64,000 bases of DNA from Streptomyces atriruber (GCF_001418325.1 NZ_LIPN01000124.1:1-64000); one strand, 5' to 3'; counted from the stretch's first letter, positions 36,080 through 45,220 are shown. Numbers and translations are program-made. The notes: generated by a model from the sequence alone, not told the origin.

Positions 36080-36244
36080 ATGGCCGAGCAGACCATCGCC
36101 ACCATCAAGCCGGTTGAGGACAAGCTCGCAAAACCGGTCACGGGCAGCTTCGCGCCGCAGCTCAGCACCCACTGGGTGACCGAGGCCATCCGCGGCCGCC
36201 AGACGTTCAACGACTCCGACAAGGACAACTACTTCGAAGGCTGA
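36080..36244 (+). CDS. Small 54-aa peptide, possible RiPP-like precursor
   Basis: 54 aa from ATG 36080 with a strong ribosome site (AAGGGAGG). The N-terminal part (TIKPVEDKLAKPVTGSF) is leader-like and the C-terminal part (RQTFNDSDKDNYFEG) is polar, acidic and aromatic. There is no signal peptide and no Cys. Its size and two-part look suit a ribosomal peptide precursor, but no maturase gene is next to it. The following gene is a frameshifted conserved protein of unknown function. Too short for family assignment; precursor status is inference. Confidence 0.5.
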   Translation: MAEQTIATIKPVEDKLAKPVTGSFAPQLSTHWVTEAIRGRQTFNDSDKDNYFEG

Positions 36245-36330
36245 TCTCCCTTCGACCGTGGGCGCGGCGCCCTCGCGCCTGCCAGCGCGGCTCCGTGCCA
36301 GTCCACCTTCATCTATCCCAGGAGATCACC

Positions 36331-36856
36331 ATGGACATCAGCACTGCCGTCGATCCCGCAACGGACCAGGAAGAGAGCCCCAGCCCGCCGTTCACCCCGG
36401 CGCTGTCCGCTGCCCCGGTCGTGAGGGCTACCCTTGGCCGCGAAGTGGGCACGGCTCCCTCTACTCGGCACGCCCCATCACGATAGGCCGCCCGCTATGG
36501 CGGGTGGATCTCCGCCAGGACGTGAATGCCACGCCGGGCACCTTCGACCGCACTCACCATCATCCCGACATCGTCGGATGGGAACCCGGCCCGCGAGCCT
36601 TCGCCCAGAAGCTGTCCGATGATCCGCTGTCGTGGCTGACCGGCAAGCTCACCGATGCCTCCGCCCTGTTGACGGTACCGGCGCCTCTCCGGAAGAAACC
36701 TCGTCAGAGGATGCGGAAAGCCATTGTGCGGCGGCACCTGAGGTGGTGGACACCTTGCGCCGGCTGCTGGAGCGGGTGTGGTCCGGCGACTTCGGCCACC
36801 CCAGGGGCGCCACGGAGGCGGGAGCGGTGACCAGTATCCGCGCCAGCTGGCTTTAG
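36331..36856 (+). pseudogene. Conserved hypothetical protein gene with two frameshifts
   Basis: ATG 36331 has CAGGAGATCACC upstream. Frame 1 gives MDISTAVDPATDQEE through ALSAAPVVR. Near 36425 the reading moves to GYPWPRSGHGSLYSARPITI, GRPLWRVDLRQDV, TPGTFDRTHHHPDIVGWEPG. Near 36670 it moves again to EVVDTLRRLLERVWSGDFGH and SIRASWL then stop. The joined product is about 175 aa. The TFDRTHHHP block and the SIRASWL end recall a widespread actinobacterial family of unknown function. It follows the small peptide gene by 86 bp in the same direction. Confidence 0.6.
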
Positions 36857-37505
36857 GCAGTGCCCGACGAAGAACGTGTCACAGGCTCCGCGAGCCGCCA
36901 GTAGGTGAGAGGTTGGCCGGGGTCCCGGGGACCGACCTCGCCGCCCCGGCCCTTCGCCTCTGGGCGGCGGCACGCAGCATGTGTACACACCACATGCACT
37001 CCTTTTCCTCATGCAGGGGCGAAGAGAGCCAGTAGGCGCCGGTCAGGAGGGAGCCTGAGCTCTCCGTGGCCGGGGCGGTGTGCACGTCGTCCATGTCCCG
37101 CCCAACGACCCGAAGTGGCCGAGGAAGCGAGCGTTGTCAGCTTCAGCGGACGACTGCCATACGTACGCTTGAAGAACATCGCAGGGAGGCATCGACTGCG
37201 CCGGAGGGGGCACGAGCAGTGGCTCGGCCCCCTCCCGGAGGCTGCTGCCCGAGGAGCGCGGACCCCGCTGCGTCGGCTCCGTCAACGACCGCCGGTGAGG
37301 GCAGTGCCGCCCCTTGCGCGGACCGATCGTCACACCAGGATGTTGGTCCGGGGGCGGGCTGTGGGCCACCGCGACCGCTGCGCGATACACCCGAACGGCT
37401 CTCGACCCCCTGCTGTCAGGTGGTGCGCCGGTTGTACTGAGAAGGGGTGGCGGTACCGGGCGGACCGGGCCCGGCATCCGGACACCTTCGAGCGAGGCGG
37501 GCGAG
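36857..37505. other. 650-bp stretch without a recognisable gene
   Basis: Open frames here are shadows with no domain or ribosome site. The right end holds the GAGCGAGGCGGGCGAG region before the lipase-like gene. No repeats stand out. Confidence 0.4.
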
Positions 37506-38906
37506 ATGACAGTCGACACAGCAGCCGAGGCGGCCGACCGGATACCCGCCGGCTCACGCCGACCCCTCGATACCGACGCGCTGGTGGAGGCGTCGGTTCT
37601 CCTGGCGGATGCCGCGCTGGCGGCGCGGAGAGCCGGAGCGGAACTGACCGCGGCCTGCTCCAGCTGGAAGCTCGGGATGCAGGCGGTGCGCCGACCGCTG
37701 TGGGGGATGGGCGCGGCCCTGGCCGCAGGGCGCGCCGTGACCAATTCCGCGGGCCTCGGATTCGCTGTCAACGGCGGCCCGGTCGGCGAGGTCCTCCGTT
37801 CCATGGGCACTGTCACGCGCCGCAGAGCCGCCGCCGTGACGATGGCGGCCGACGCGTTCGCCCTGCGCATAGAGGCGGCCGCCGCCGAGCATCCCAACCT
37901 GGCCACGCCTGCCGCCAAACGGCTCACCGACGCGGCCGTGGCCGGCCGCAGAACGGCGATGCTGCGTGCCGCCAGGGAGCTGGTGCGGCTGCACGGCGTC
38001 ACGCGCACGCTCACCACGATCAGCCCCGTGATCATGGAGCTGCTCGCGCTCCTCGCGCTCCTGGACGAGAACCCGACCAACGACAGCTTCGCCTGGGTGA
38101 CGCTCGCCGGAGGCGTGCCCACCACCGAACCGTTGCTGGGCCTGCCGCGTGCACTGATCGAGCGCTTCAGCCAAGGCCCGGGACGGGCCGAACGGGCCGA
38201 GGGCGACGCCCTCCTCGCCCGGGTGCTGGCCCGCTCCGGCAACGAGATCGTCAGCTACATCGACGACATTTCCGCCCTCGGCAACCACGGCCTCGCACTC
38301 CTGCGGCGGATCGAGTGCGCCGACGGAGCGGAACGGTACGTCCTGCTGCTGCCGGGCACCAGCTTCGGACGGCTCAGGAACAGCACCCCCCAGGACCTTG
38401 CCGGGGCCTTCGACAACCTGCTGCGCATCGACACCACGTACACCCGAGCCATCACCTCCCTCCTCGTACGCGCGGGGGTGCCCGAAGGCGCCGAGCTCAT
38501 GATCGTCGGGCACAGTCTCGGTGGCATCGCCGCCATGAACCTGGCCTCCGACGTCTCCTTCGTGTCCCGCTACCGGCTCACCCATGTGATCGGCGTCGGG
38601 TCACCCATCGACACCAAGCGCCCGGTCGATCCCGCCGTCCAAGTGGTCAGTCTCGTCAACAAACACGATGTGATCCCCGGCCTCGACGGTCGTGGACCGG
38701 CCTCGGCCACCCGCCTCCCCGGCGGGTGGGTGGAGCTCGCGTGGCTGGACGAGACGTACGACTACCCGCTGTCGCACGCCCCCCAGGCGTACGCCGCCAC
38801 GCTGCGCACCAGCCAAGCTCGACACCGCGCACGGGTGAACGAACTGATCACCGCGTACGACGGCGAGATCGTCGGCAACCAGCCCTATCTGCTCCTGGAC
38901 AAGTGA
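37506..38906 (+). CDS. Lipase-like alpha/beta hydrolase
   Basis: 466 aa from ATG 37506. The first 230 residues are helical and Ala-rich. The C-terminal half is a lipase class 3/PE-PPE-like alpha/beta hydrolase: ERYVLLLPGTSFGRL (oxyanion side), nucleophile elbow IVGHSLGGIAAMNLA (Ser about 337), an acid in NKHDVIPGLDG and a late His in YPLSHAPQAY. No signal peptide is seen. It starts a run of genes (lipase, P450-like protein, acyltransferase, ACP, ketosynthase) that looks like a lipid-modifying cluster, where it could release or transfer acyl chains. Confidence 0.72.
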   Translation: MTVDTAAEAADRIPAGSRRPLDTDALVEASVLLADAALAARRAGAELTAACSSWKLGMQAVRRPLWGMGAALAAGRAVTNSAGLGFAVNGGPVGEVLRSMGTVTRRRAAAVTMAADAFALRIEAAAAEHPNLATPAAKRLTDAAVAGRRTAMLRAARELVRLHGVTRTLTTISPVIMELLALLALLDENPTNDSFAWVTLAGGVPTTEPLLGLPRALIERFSQGPGRAERAEGDALLARVLARSGNEIVSYIDDISALGNHGLALLRRIECADGAERYVLLLPGTSFGRLRNSTPQDLAGAFDNLLRIDTTYTRAITSLLVRAGVPEGAELMIVGHSLGGIAAMNLASDVSFVSRYRLTHVIGVGSPIDTKRPVDPAVQVVSLVNKHDVIPGLDGRGPASATRLPGGWVELAWLDETYDYPLSHAPQAYAATLRTSQARHRARVNELITAYDGEIVGNQPYLLLDK

Positions 38907-38944
38907 CCCGCCATGCCCCGTACGCACGACCGAGGAGACAGGCG

Positions 38945-40390
38945 ATGAAGGCCGGCGACACCACCACCGCACCGCTTCGGCCCGCCACGGCGTGGCCTTT
39001 GGAGAACGCCTTGTTCAGCGCGGCCATCGCCGCCGAGCGCATCTCCTGGATCGATGCCCCGGCGCGGGCACTGGGCCTGCGGATGTTCACCCGGCGGTAT
39101 CTGACGCGCCAGGTCCTCGCCCAACTGCGGCGCACCGCGCGCAGCCGTCCGCTGTTGCTGCGCACCGCGTTCGGCACATTCGTGACCCCGCTGACCGCCG
39201 AGGACGCCCGGAGCCTGATCGGCGAGGCGGAGGAGGCCGGGGTCCGCGGCACCGTCACCGGAGTGACCGCCCGCGGCCACCGCCTGCGCCTGACGCCGCA
39301 CGTCCCGTTGCCCATTGCGCTGGCCGCCCTGAACGCGCGGGCACGGTCGACCGCGGCCGACGCCGCCCTGGAACTCCTCGGAACGCGCGGCCCGGGCGAC
39401 CGCCTGGAACACGCCGACTGGTGCGCCGTCGCCCGACGCGTCGCGCGGCGGATCGTGCTCGGTGACAAGGCCGCCGACGACACGCTCGTCAGCGACATCC
39501 TGGACCTGACGGCGCATGCCGCGGACTCCACTGAGCACGCCGCTCGTCTGGCCGCGTTGCGCCGTCGCCTCGGCCTTTACGTCCACGATCCGGACCCGGG
39601 GTCACTCGTGGCCGCAGTGCCGGACGACGACACCAGGCAGGGTGTGGTCGCGCACGCCCTGGAGACCGTCACCCGAGCACTGACCGACACGGTGTTCCAG
39701 GCTCTGGCGCTCGCCTCGGTACTCCCGGTCGCTCCTGCCACCGACCGCGGCGAGCAGGCGGTGTCCTCGGCGCTGCGCCGCTACCCGCCGCTCTCCGCCA
39801 CCGTGCACGAGGTGTGCGCTCCCTTCCGGTGGCGCGGCATGGGCATCGATTCCGGCACCGACATCCTGTACGCGGCCGCCTGGCTGCGCGACTTGGACCA
39901 GGAGCACGGGCACGGAGATGACGGACCCTCGGCCTCGCTGTGTGCCGCACCGGTGCCCTGCGCCGCCGCCGAACTCGCCGTCCTGGCCGCGACGGAGGTC
40001 ACCCGCGCCGTGCTCCGGCACGCCGAACCCGTCGTACACGCCCCGCGGATCGACCCCGGCGCCCCGCCCGCCGATCTCCACGCCGACTCGCTCGACCTCG
40101 CCCTCCCGGACACCGACCCGCGCGCGGGCAGCGGAGTCCTCGCACCGGGAACGGCCGCGTTCACACCCAGCGTGGGAGGCGGAAGGTCCGCTCATCACGC
40201 CGCACTTGCCCACGACAGTGCCCGCAGTCTCGACGAGCAGGCCCGGCAACTGGCGGACTGCGCGAGGCAGCCCGAATGGAACCACAACGCCTTCGGCGAG
40301 CAGTGCCGGATGACGCTGCTGGCCCATGCGGAACGCTGCGCCCGCGCTGCCGAAGATGTACGCCGTGCCGCACAGTGGATGGAGAGGTAG
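38945..40390 (+). CDS. Unknown protein with weak P450-like features, no heme cysteine
   Basis: 481 aa from ATG 38945 (CGAGGAGACAGGCG upstream). It is helical and Ala/Arg-rich. A segment around residues 240-315 (RALTDTVFQALALASVLPVA, then ALRRYPPLSATVHEVCAPFR and GMGIDSGTDILYAAAWLRD) recalls the helix I-K part of cytochrome P450. However, the K-helix ExxR glutamate is not in place and no FxxGxHxCxG heme loop was found. It may be a degenerate P450 or an unrelated helical protein. It lies 38 bp after the lipase-like gene, so it is probably cotranscribed with it. Confidence 0.5.
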   Translation: MKAGDTTTAPLRPATAWPLENALFSAAIAAERISWIDAPARALGLRMFTRRYLTRQVLAQLRRTARSRPLLLRTAFGTFVTPLTAEDARSLIGEAEEAGVRGTVTGVTARGHRLRLTPHVPLPIALAALNARARSTAADAALELLGTRGPGDRLEHADWCAVARRVARRIVLGDKAADDTLVSDILDLTAHAADSTEHAARLAALRRRLGLYVHDPDPGSLVAAVPDDDTRQGVVAHALETVTRALTDTVFQALALASVLPVAPATDRGEQAVSSALRRYPPLSATVHEVCAPFRWRGMGIDSGTDILYAAAWLRDLDQEHGHGDDGPSASLCAAPVPCAAAELAVLAATEVTRAVLRHAEPVVHAPRIDPGAPPADLHADSLDLALPDTDPRAGSGVLAPGTAAFTPSVGGGRSAHHAALAHDSARSLDEQARQLADCARQPEWNHNAFGEQCRMTLLAHAERCARAAEDVRRAAQWMER

Positions 40391-40417
40391 TCCTTCGGCC
40401 AGGCCGGGCGGAGACCG

Positions 40418-41158
40418 TCACCAGAAGGCGGTCGTCCGTCGGCGCACGTCGCGGTCGACCATCCCCTGCACGGTGAACCAGACCTCGTCGCACAACCGGC
40501 GTGTGGCGGCGGAGCGTTCGGCGAAGGTATCGCTGGAGGCAGGGGCGGGCACTGGTTCTCCGACGGTGATCCGCCACTTCGCCGGGAGCGGCAGGAGCGT
40601 GGTGACGGGGAAGTAGGGCAGGTCGAAGCGGCGGGCCAGTGACGCGATGCTGCCCAGCTTGGGATACGTCTCCTCGGCTCCCACGATCGACACCGGGATG
40701 ACAGGTACCTGCGTCCGCATGGCGGTCACCGCGAATCCGGGGCTGAAGGGACGCAGACGGTAGCGCTGGGAGAAGGGCTTGCCGACCCCGTCGAGTCCCT
40801 CAGGGAAGACCCCCACGAGGTGGCCCTCGGTCAGCCGGTCACTGCCCAGCGTCGGGTCATCGGCGAAAGCGCCGTGCTGCCGCGCGTAGGAGGCCACCGG
40901 AGGCAGCCGGAAGACGATGGGGGAGGCGTGGAAGTACACGGGGCGCCGCAATTCCCGGTGCAGCAGATTGTGCAGCACGAACGCGTCCAGGCCCCAGGCC
41001 CCTGAATGATTGGCGATCAGCATGGCGGGACTGCACTCCGGAATGTTGTCCAACCCGGACACCTCGACCCGCAGATAGTCGCTGGCCAGCCATTCGAGCA
41101 CGCTGCTCAAGGCGTCGGTGGCGATCGTGTCGAGCGACCTGGGATTCGGTTCCTCCAT
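40418..41158 (-). CDS. 1-acyl-glycerol-phosphate acyltransferase family protein (PlsC-like)
   Basis: 246 aa. It transfers an acyl chain to a glycerolipid hydroxyl, usually at the membrane. Family blocks are IANHSGAWGLDAFVL (the NHx(n)D catalytic motif, in the wider-spaced variant), VGVFPEGLDGVGKP (FPEG, phosphate binding) and VIPVSIVGAEETYP. There is no clear membrane anchor. It is divergent from the ACP gene (110-bp gap) and convergent with the P450-like gene. Together with ACP and ketosynthase this suggests that a dedicated acyl chain is built and esterified. Confidence 0.85.
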   Translation of the reverse strand: MEEPNPRSLDTIATDALSSVLEWLASDYLRVEVSGLDNIPECSPAMLIANHSGAWGLDAFVLHNLLHRELRRPVYFHASPIVFRLPPVASYARQHGAFADDPTLGSDRLTEGHLVGVFPEGLDGVGKPFSQRYRLRPFSPGFAVTAMRTQVPVIPVSIVGAEETYPKLGSIASLARRFDLPYFPVTTLLPLPAKWRITVGEPVPAPASSDTFAERSAATRRLCDEVWFTVQGMVDRDVRRRTTAFW

Positions 41159-41268
41159 AAGATCCCACTTTCTACCGAAAATGGGTTACCGCAATATCGC
41201 GAAAGCCAACCAGGTGGTCCCCTTGAGTGTCGGCCCGAGCCCGGGTCCATCTCTTCAGGGAAGGCGCC

Positions 41269-41535
41269 ATGAATTCGTCCGCCACACCGCCTCCGATCAA
41301 GACAGCCAGGTCCACGGACCTCATCGCGGACCTGATCGTCGACAAGTTCCAGGCCGACCCGGCCACCATCAGAGCAGAGACCCCGATGACCGACCTGCTC
41401 GTCGATTCGCTGATGATCGTGGAGATGGCCATCGCGCTCAAGGACGAACTGGGCATCGCTGCCACCGAGGACGAGCTGCGCACACTCACCTTCGGCGAGT
41501 TCACCGCACGCGTCGACCAGGGATGCGCACGGTGA
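41269..41535 (+). CDS. Acyl carrier protein
   Basis: 88 aa from ATG 41269 with CAGGGAAGG upstream. The four-helix ACP pattern is present with the phosphopantetheine site DSL (Ser47) in MTDLLVDSLMIVEMAIAL. The N-terminal 15 residues are a flexible extension. Its end overlaps the ketosynthase start (GTGA), so the two are translationally coupled, as in type II fatty-acid and polyketide systems. Confidence 0.88.
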   Translation: MNSSATPPPIKTARSTDLIADLIVDKFQADPATIRAETPMTDLLVDSLMIVEMAIALKDELGIAATEDELRTLTFGEFTARVDQGCAR

Positions 41536-42734
41536 GCCCAGGGACCGACGTCGTCGTGACCGGGATCGGCCTGGTCACGGCGGCGGGCAACGACGTGGAA
41601 TCCACCTGGGACGCCGTGCGCGAGGGGCGCGCCACGGCCCGCCGGGATCCGGAACTGCGGGATCTCCCCGTCTCCTTGAGCTGCCGCGCGGACCTCGCGG
41701 ACTCGGCGCCGAAGCTCAGCCCCACCCTGCGGCCCGACCCTTGCGCACGCATGGGCCTGACCGCCGTCACCCAAGCGCTGGAACGGGCCAAACTCGATCC
41801 CGCCGACTGGGACCCCACCCGCGTGGCCGTCGTCACGGGCTGCTCTCTGGGCGGCATGCACACCGCGAACGTCGCCGCCGAGAGGTTCACCGCCGGCGGC
41901 CCGACGAGTGTGTCGCCGTACTTCCTCACCGGCTATCTCATCAACATGGTGTCCGCCACCATCGCCCTGCACCTGGGCGTGCTGGGCCCCACTCTGAACG
42001 TCGCGACCGCGTGTGCCTCCGGTGCCACCGCCCTCGGCACGGCCCGTGATCTGCTCACCTCGGGCCAGTGCGACATCGCCGTCGTGTGCGGTGCCGACGC
42101 CGCTGTCACCCCGTCCGTCGTGACGGGCTTCACCCAGCTGGGCGCGTTGTCCGACCGGAGCTCACGCCCGTTCGACACCGACCGCGACGGATTCGTCATC
42201 GCCGAGGGCGCGGGGGCCCTCGTCCTCGAACGGGGCGAGCACGCGGCCGCCCGCTCCGCTCCGCACCTGGCACGCTTCATCGGTTTCGCAGCCACCACCG
42301 ATGCCCACCACCTAGTCGCGCCGCATCCCCAAGGGCAGGGGGCCGAACGGGCTCTACGGGAGGCGCTCGTGGAGGCGGGCATCAGCCCGGGCGAAGTCGA
42401 CCACGTCAACGCACACGGCACATCCACGCCTCGCGGCGACGCGGTGGAAGCAGCCCTCCTGGCACGCTTCTTTCCCCACGCCCCCACGGTGACCTCCGCC
42501 AAGGGTGCCCTGGGCCATACCTTGGGCGCGGCCGGCGCGATCGAAGCCGTCCTGACCGTGCTCGCGTTGCGTACGGACATGGTCCCGCCCGTCGCCGGGC
42601 TGCGTGAGCCCGACCCGGCCTTCGCCATCGACCTCGTCACCGGGGCGCCCCGCCAGCAGGAGATCGCCTTCGCGGTCAGCAACTCCTTCGGCTTCGGCGG
42701 ACACAACGCGGTCGTGGTCCTCGCGAAGGCGTGA
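41532..42734 (+). CDS. Beta-ketoacyl-ACP synthase II-like (FabF/KS-alpha type)
   Basis: 400 aa from GTG 41532 (overlaps the ACP stop); ATG 41523 is an alternative. It is a thiolase-fold condensing enzyme with catalytic Cys161 in TACASGATALG, His295 in NAHGTSTPRGD and His329 in KGALGHTLGAAGAIE, plus the C-terminal NSFGFGGHNA. A full Cys-His-His set means an active condensing enzyme, not a chain-length factor. With only one KS and no ketoreductase or malonyl transferase here, it probably borrows housekeeping partners. It is last in the lipid cluster. Confidence 0.92.
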   Translation: MSPGTDVVVTGIGLVTAAGNDVESTWDAVREGRATARRDPELRDLPVSLSCRADLADSAPKLSPTLRPDPCARMGLTAVTQALERAKLDPADWDPTRVAVVTGCSLGGMHTANVAAERFTAGGPTSVSPYFLTGYLINMVSATIALHLGVLGPTLNVATACASGATALGTARDLLTSGQCDIAVVCGADAAVTPSVVTGFTQLGALSDRSSRPFDTDRDGFVIAEGAGALVLERGEHAAARSAPHLARFIGFAATTDAHHLVAPHPQGQGAERALREALVEAGISPGEVDHVNAHGTSTPRGDAVEAALLARFFPHAPTVTSAKGALGHTLGAAGAIEAVLTVLALRTDMVPPVAGLREPDPAFAIDLVTGAPRQQEIAFAVSNSFGFGGHNAVVVLAKA

Positions 42735-42804
42735 CGCGGCGTCGGCCGACGGGGTGAGCGCGCATTCCTGATCGGCCTACGGTCCGCTGCACCCGAGGCG
42801 GCGG

Positions 42805-42960
42805 CGCCGCATCATCGCTTCAGCAGCGTTCGACGCGGGCCGCCGCCGCGGTCGGTCTGGCGCTCGCCGTCGGCGTGACGTTCCTTCCCGCGAAGGCGGC
42901 AAGCGCACAGACCCCGGCGCGGTGCCGGGCCGTACCAGCGGCAGTTGGGGAAGTACCTGA
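42805..42960 (+). pseudogene. Signal-peptide fragment of a secreted protein
   Basis: The plus strand reads [20 protein letters not shown] then AKAASAQTP, a typical Sec signal with an AxA site, but there is no start codon. Soon after, the frame is lost into the truncated AKR gene on the other strand. It is best read as the relic of a secreted protein cut by a deletion whose junction lies near 42970. Confidence 0.4.
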
Positions 42961-42984
42961 AGCCGGGCACCGCGGATGCGGCGT

Positions 42985-43265
42985 GCCCGGTCGCCGGCGC
43001 TGCGGTCGATGCCGAATTTGGTGGCCAGCTGCACCTGGTCCCGGCGGCCGTGGATGGCCCGGCCCACCAGCACCTCGTTGTGCCCGGTGCCGTAGGCGTC
43101 GGCGGTGTCCAGGAACGTGATGCCCAGCTCCAGGGCCCGGTCGATGGTGGCCAGGCCGCCGTCCCAGTCGGCGGCGCCGTAGCTCTCGCTCATCCCCATG
43201 CACCCCAGGCCCATCGCGCTGACGGTGAGACCGGGCGAGCCGAGCGTGGTTCGTTCGGGTGATCA
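42985..43265 (-). pseudogene. Aldo/keto reductase N-terminal remnant
   Basis: The minus strand gives [20 protein letters not shown], then [20 protein letters not shown] and [15 protein letters not shown]. These are the first strands of an AKR barrel with the catalytic Asp, Tyr (DTADAYG) and Lys (ATKFG). The start is out of frame by one base (MITR... near 43265) and the sequence stops after about 90 codons, where the secreted-protein relic begins. It lost three quarters of its length. Confidence 0.75.
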
Positions 43266-43419
43266 TGCGCGGACACTCCTCCTGCCCGGCGGACCGGGCG
43301 GTACCTCGAGGGCTGACGAATGCCTCTGAAACTAAGACGTGGAGCGCGCTCGAAATCCAGCCGAAGGACCGGCCCCGCCCGCAGGTCAGGGTGAGGGTGA
43401 AACGGTCCACCGGCAACAG

Positions 43420-44617
43420 GCGGCCATAGAGCCCGGACACTGTGTAGACGGCCCGACGAGCAGAGGGGACTGCCGGCGTCCGAGCTGCGAGCCATCGAAC
43501 AGCGCACGACGTGGTACGACCTTGCCCACGAATACATCGACCAACGGTGGGACCGTACCCCGGGCAACACCCGTCGCACCCTGGCTGACGCTTTCGCCAC
43601 CATCACGCGTGCGCTGGTGCGCCCTGGCGCAACGTATTCGGAGCCGCGGGTGCTGCGGCGCGCCTTGTACTCGTGGGCATTGAACAAGAACGCATGGGCC
43701 GAGGAGCTGACCGAGGAGTGGCGGAAAGCCCTGGACTGGCTCAAGCGAAACTCCTTGCTGGTCAGTGCCCTCGCGGAAGTCGATGTGCTGCGACGGGCGC
43801 TGGACGCCCTGTGTCGCAAGGTGGACGGAAAGGCGGCCGCGGCCAAGACGGCATGACGTAAGAGGGCCGCGTTCGATGAGGTACTCAACACCGCAGTCGA
43901 GAAGGGGCACTTCGCAGCGAATCCGCTCAACGGGCTCAGGTGGAAGGCTCCGGCGGTTAACGAGGAGGCGGACCCGGCTGCGGTTCCCAACCCGGCACAG
44001 GTCACCCGGCTGCTCGCGGCGGTTGCCCAGTTGCCCCGGCGAGGCCCTCACCTGGAGGCGTTCTTCGGCTGCATGTACTTCGCGGCGATGCGGCCAGCGG
44101 AGGTCATTCACCTCCGGCTCGACCAGGGCCATCTGCCCGAGACGGGGTGGGGGATGCTCAATCTGTCGGGCGGTGTCGTCATCGCGGGGAAGGAGTGGAC
44201 GGATGACGGCGCGGTGCACGAGATTCATTCGCTCAAGCGTCGCGCGGCGACAGCGACCCGCCCGGTGCCCATCCCGCCGCGGTTCGTGCGCATCCTCCTG
44301 GCTCACGTCGATCGGTTCGGGGTGGCGCCGGATGGCAGGCTGTTCCGGAACCAGGCGGGCAACTACGTGGACGCAGCCGCCTATGGCACGACATGGGCGC
44401 GCGCACGGAAGTACGTCCTGACCCGCACGGAACTCGCCTCCGGGCTGGCCAAGCGTCCCTACGACCTCCGGCGCGCCGGGCGGGCCAGAGCATCGAGGTC
44501 CTCTTCCGTCACTACGCCAAGTTTCTGGACGGCGTCCGGGAGCAGGCCAACCGGCTCATCGAGGAGTCCATGGAGGAGTGGGACCGCGTCAGCCAGGGCG
44601 GGGCGTCTGCGGGCTGA
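43420..44617 (+). pseudogene. Tyrosine integrase gene with a nonsense codon and internal deletion
   Basis: One plus-strand frame reads LPASELRAIEQRTTWYDLAH and RRTLADAFATITRALV through VLRRALYSWALNKNAW and LRRALDALCRKVDGK. It then meets TGA (43854-43856) and continues in frame with RKRAAFDEVLNTAVEKGHFA, FFGCMYFAAMRPAEVIHLRL (first catalytic Arg) and LAKRPYDLR (second Arg). Near 44472 about 20 codons are missing and the frame changes to RAGQSIEVLFRHYAKFLDG (catalytic Tyr region) and the C-terminus. The architecture matches integrases of actinomycete integrative elements. The gene ends 115 bp before the hairpin of ALDH-tail copy C, the usual int-att arrangement. The product is inactive; the 5' end is ill-defined. 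Confidence 0.82.
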
Positions 44618-44732
44618 GCCTGGAGGACTTGGACCGGAAATAGACCGGAACAGCTGGTCAGGAGCGGGGTAGCGGCGGGAGGAGCTGGGAGTTAAGCCGT
44701 GAACCGGACCCTGTTCTGCATAGGCCGAACGG

Positions 44733-44770
44733 AAGGCGCCTGACGGGTAAAAGCCCAGTGCAGGCGCCTT
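44733..44770. terminator. Terminator attached to ALDH-tail copy C
   Basis: The arms AAGGCGCCTG (44733-44742) and CAGGCGCCTT (44761-44770) enclose an inner GGGT/GCCC pairing. It is homologous to the hairpin beside copy B at 11985 and lies at the same distance from the ALDH stop codon. Confidence 0.7.
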
Positions 44771-44781
44771 CTCGTGTGCCT

Positions 44782-44847
44782 CTAGAAGAAGCCGAGCTTC
44801 TTCGGTGAGTACGACACCAGGAGGTTCTTGGTCTGCTGGTGGTACAC
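44782..44847 (-). repeat. ALDH 3'-end copy C (candidate attachment site)
   Basis: The minus strand encodes [20 protein letters not shown] and TAG, the canonical ALDH C-terminus with normal GC-rich codons, but no ALDH body. It shares the 17-bp core GTTCTTGGTCTGCTGGT (44824-44840) exactly with the live gene at 60995-61011. It is flanked on the left by the broken integrase. It forms the boundary between the two islands. Confidence 0.85.
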
Positions 44848-45220
44848 GCTCGCTCGCTCCTCTGACCTGCAGCTAAAGGCGGGATTGCCTGTTACAGAGC
44901 CGAGTTGGTCCGCTCCTGGTCCGGATCTTGGTGTGCGGTTTGCTGTGCAGACGAGAGGGCCGCGCGGGACCACACGGCACAGGTGGGCGGAACCGTCTTC
45001 TGAAATCCACGTAGTCTGAATCGATGCTGTTCACGCAGGTGGAGCTCATTGTGGTCCGGGTGTGCCGATGGTGTTCGTGACAGGAACGTGACACGTGAGG
45101 CGCTTCTGGCGGCCCCGGTTCGACGGCGGTTCTGCGTAGGCGGAGCGTGAGGCGACGGGCCTCGTCGGGGTGTTCTGGCGAGGTCATCGTGTGGTTGGCC
45201 AAAAGGCTGCCGGGGTCTGC
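44848..45220. other. 370-bp stretch beyond copy C, no gene seen
   Basis: It contains no open frame with a credible start. It is the presumed left end of the second inserted element, where arm-type recombinase sites could lie, but no clear repeats were found. Confidence 0.35.

Noticed and set aside
36905-40390. 1161-codon plus-strand frame spanning two genes
   Set aside because: It shares the frame of the 481-aa protein only from 38945. The upstream part is a shadow of the lipase-like gene, which has its own start, hydrolase motifs and stop.
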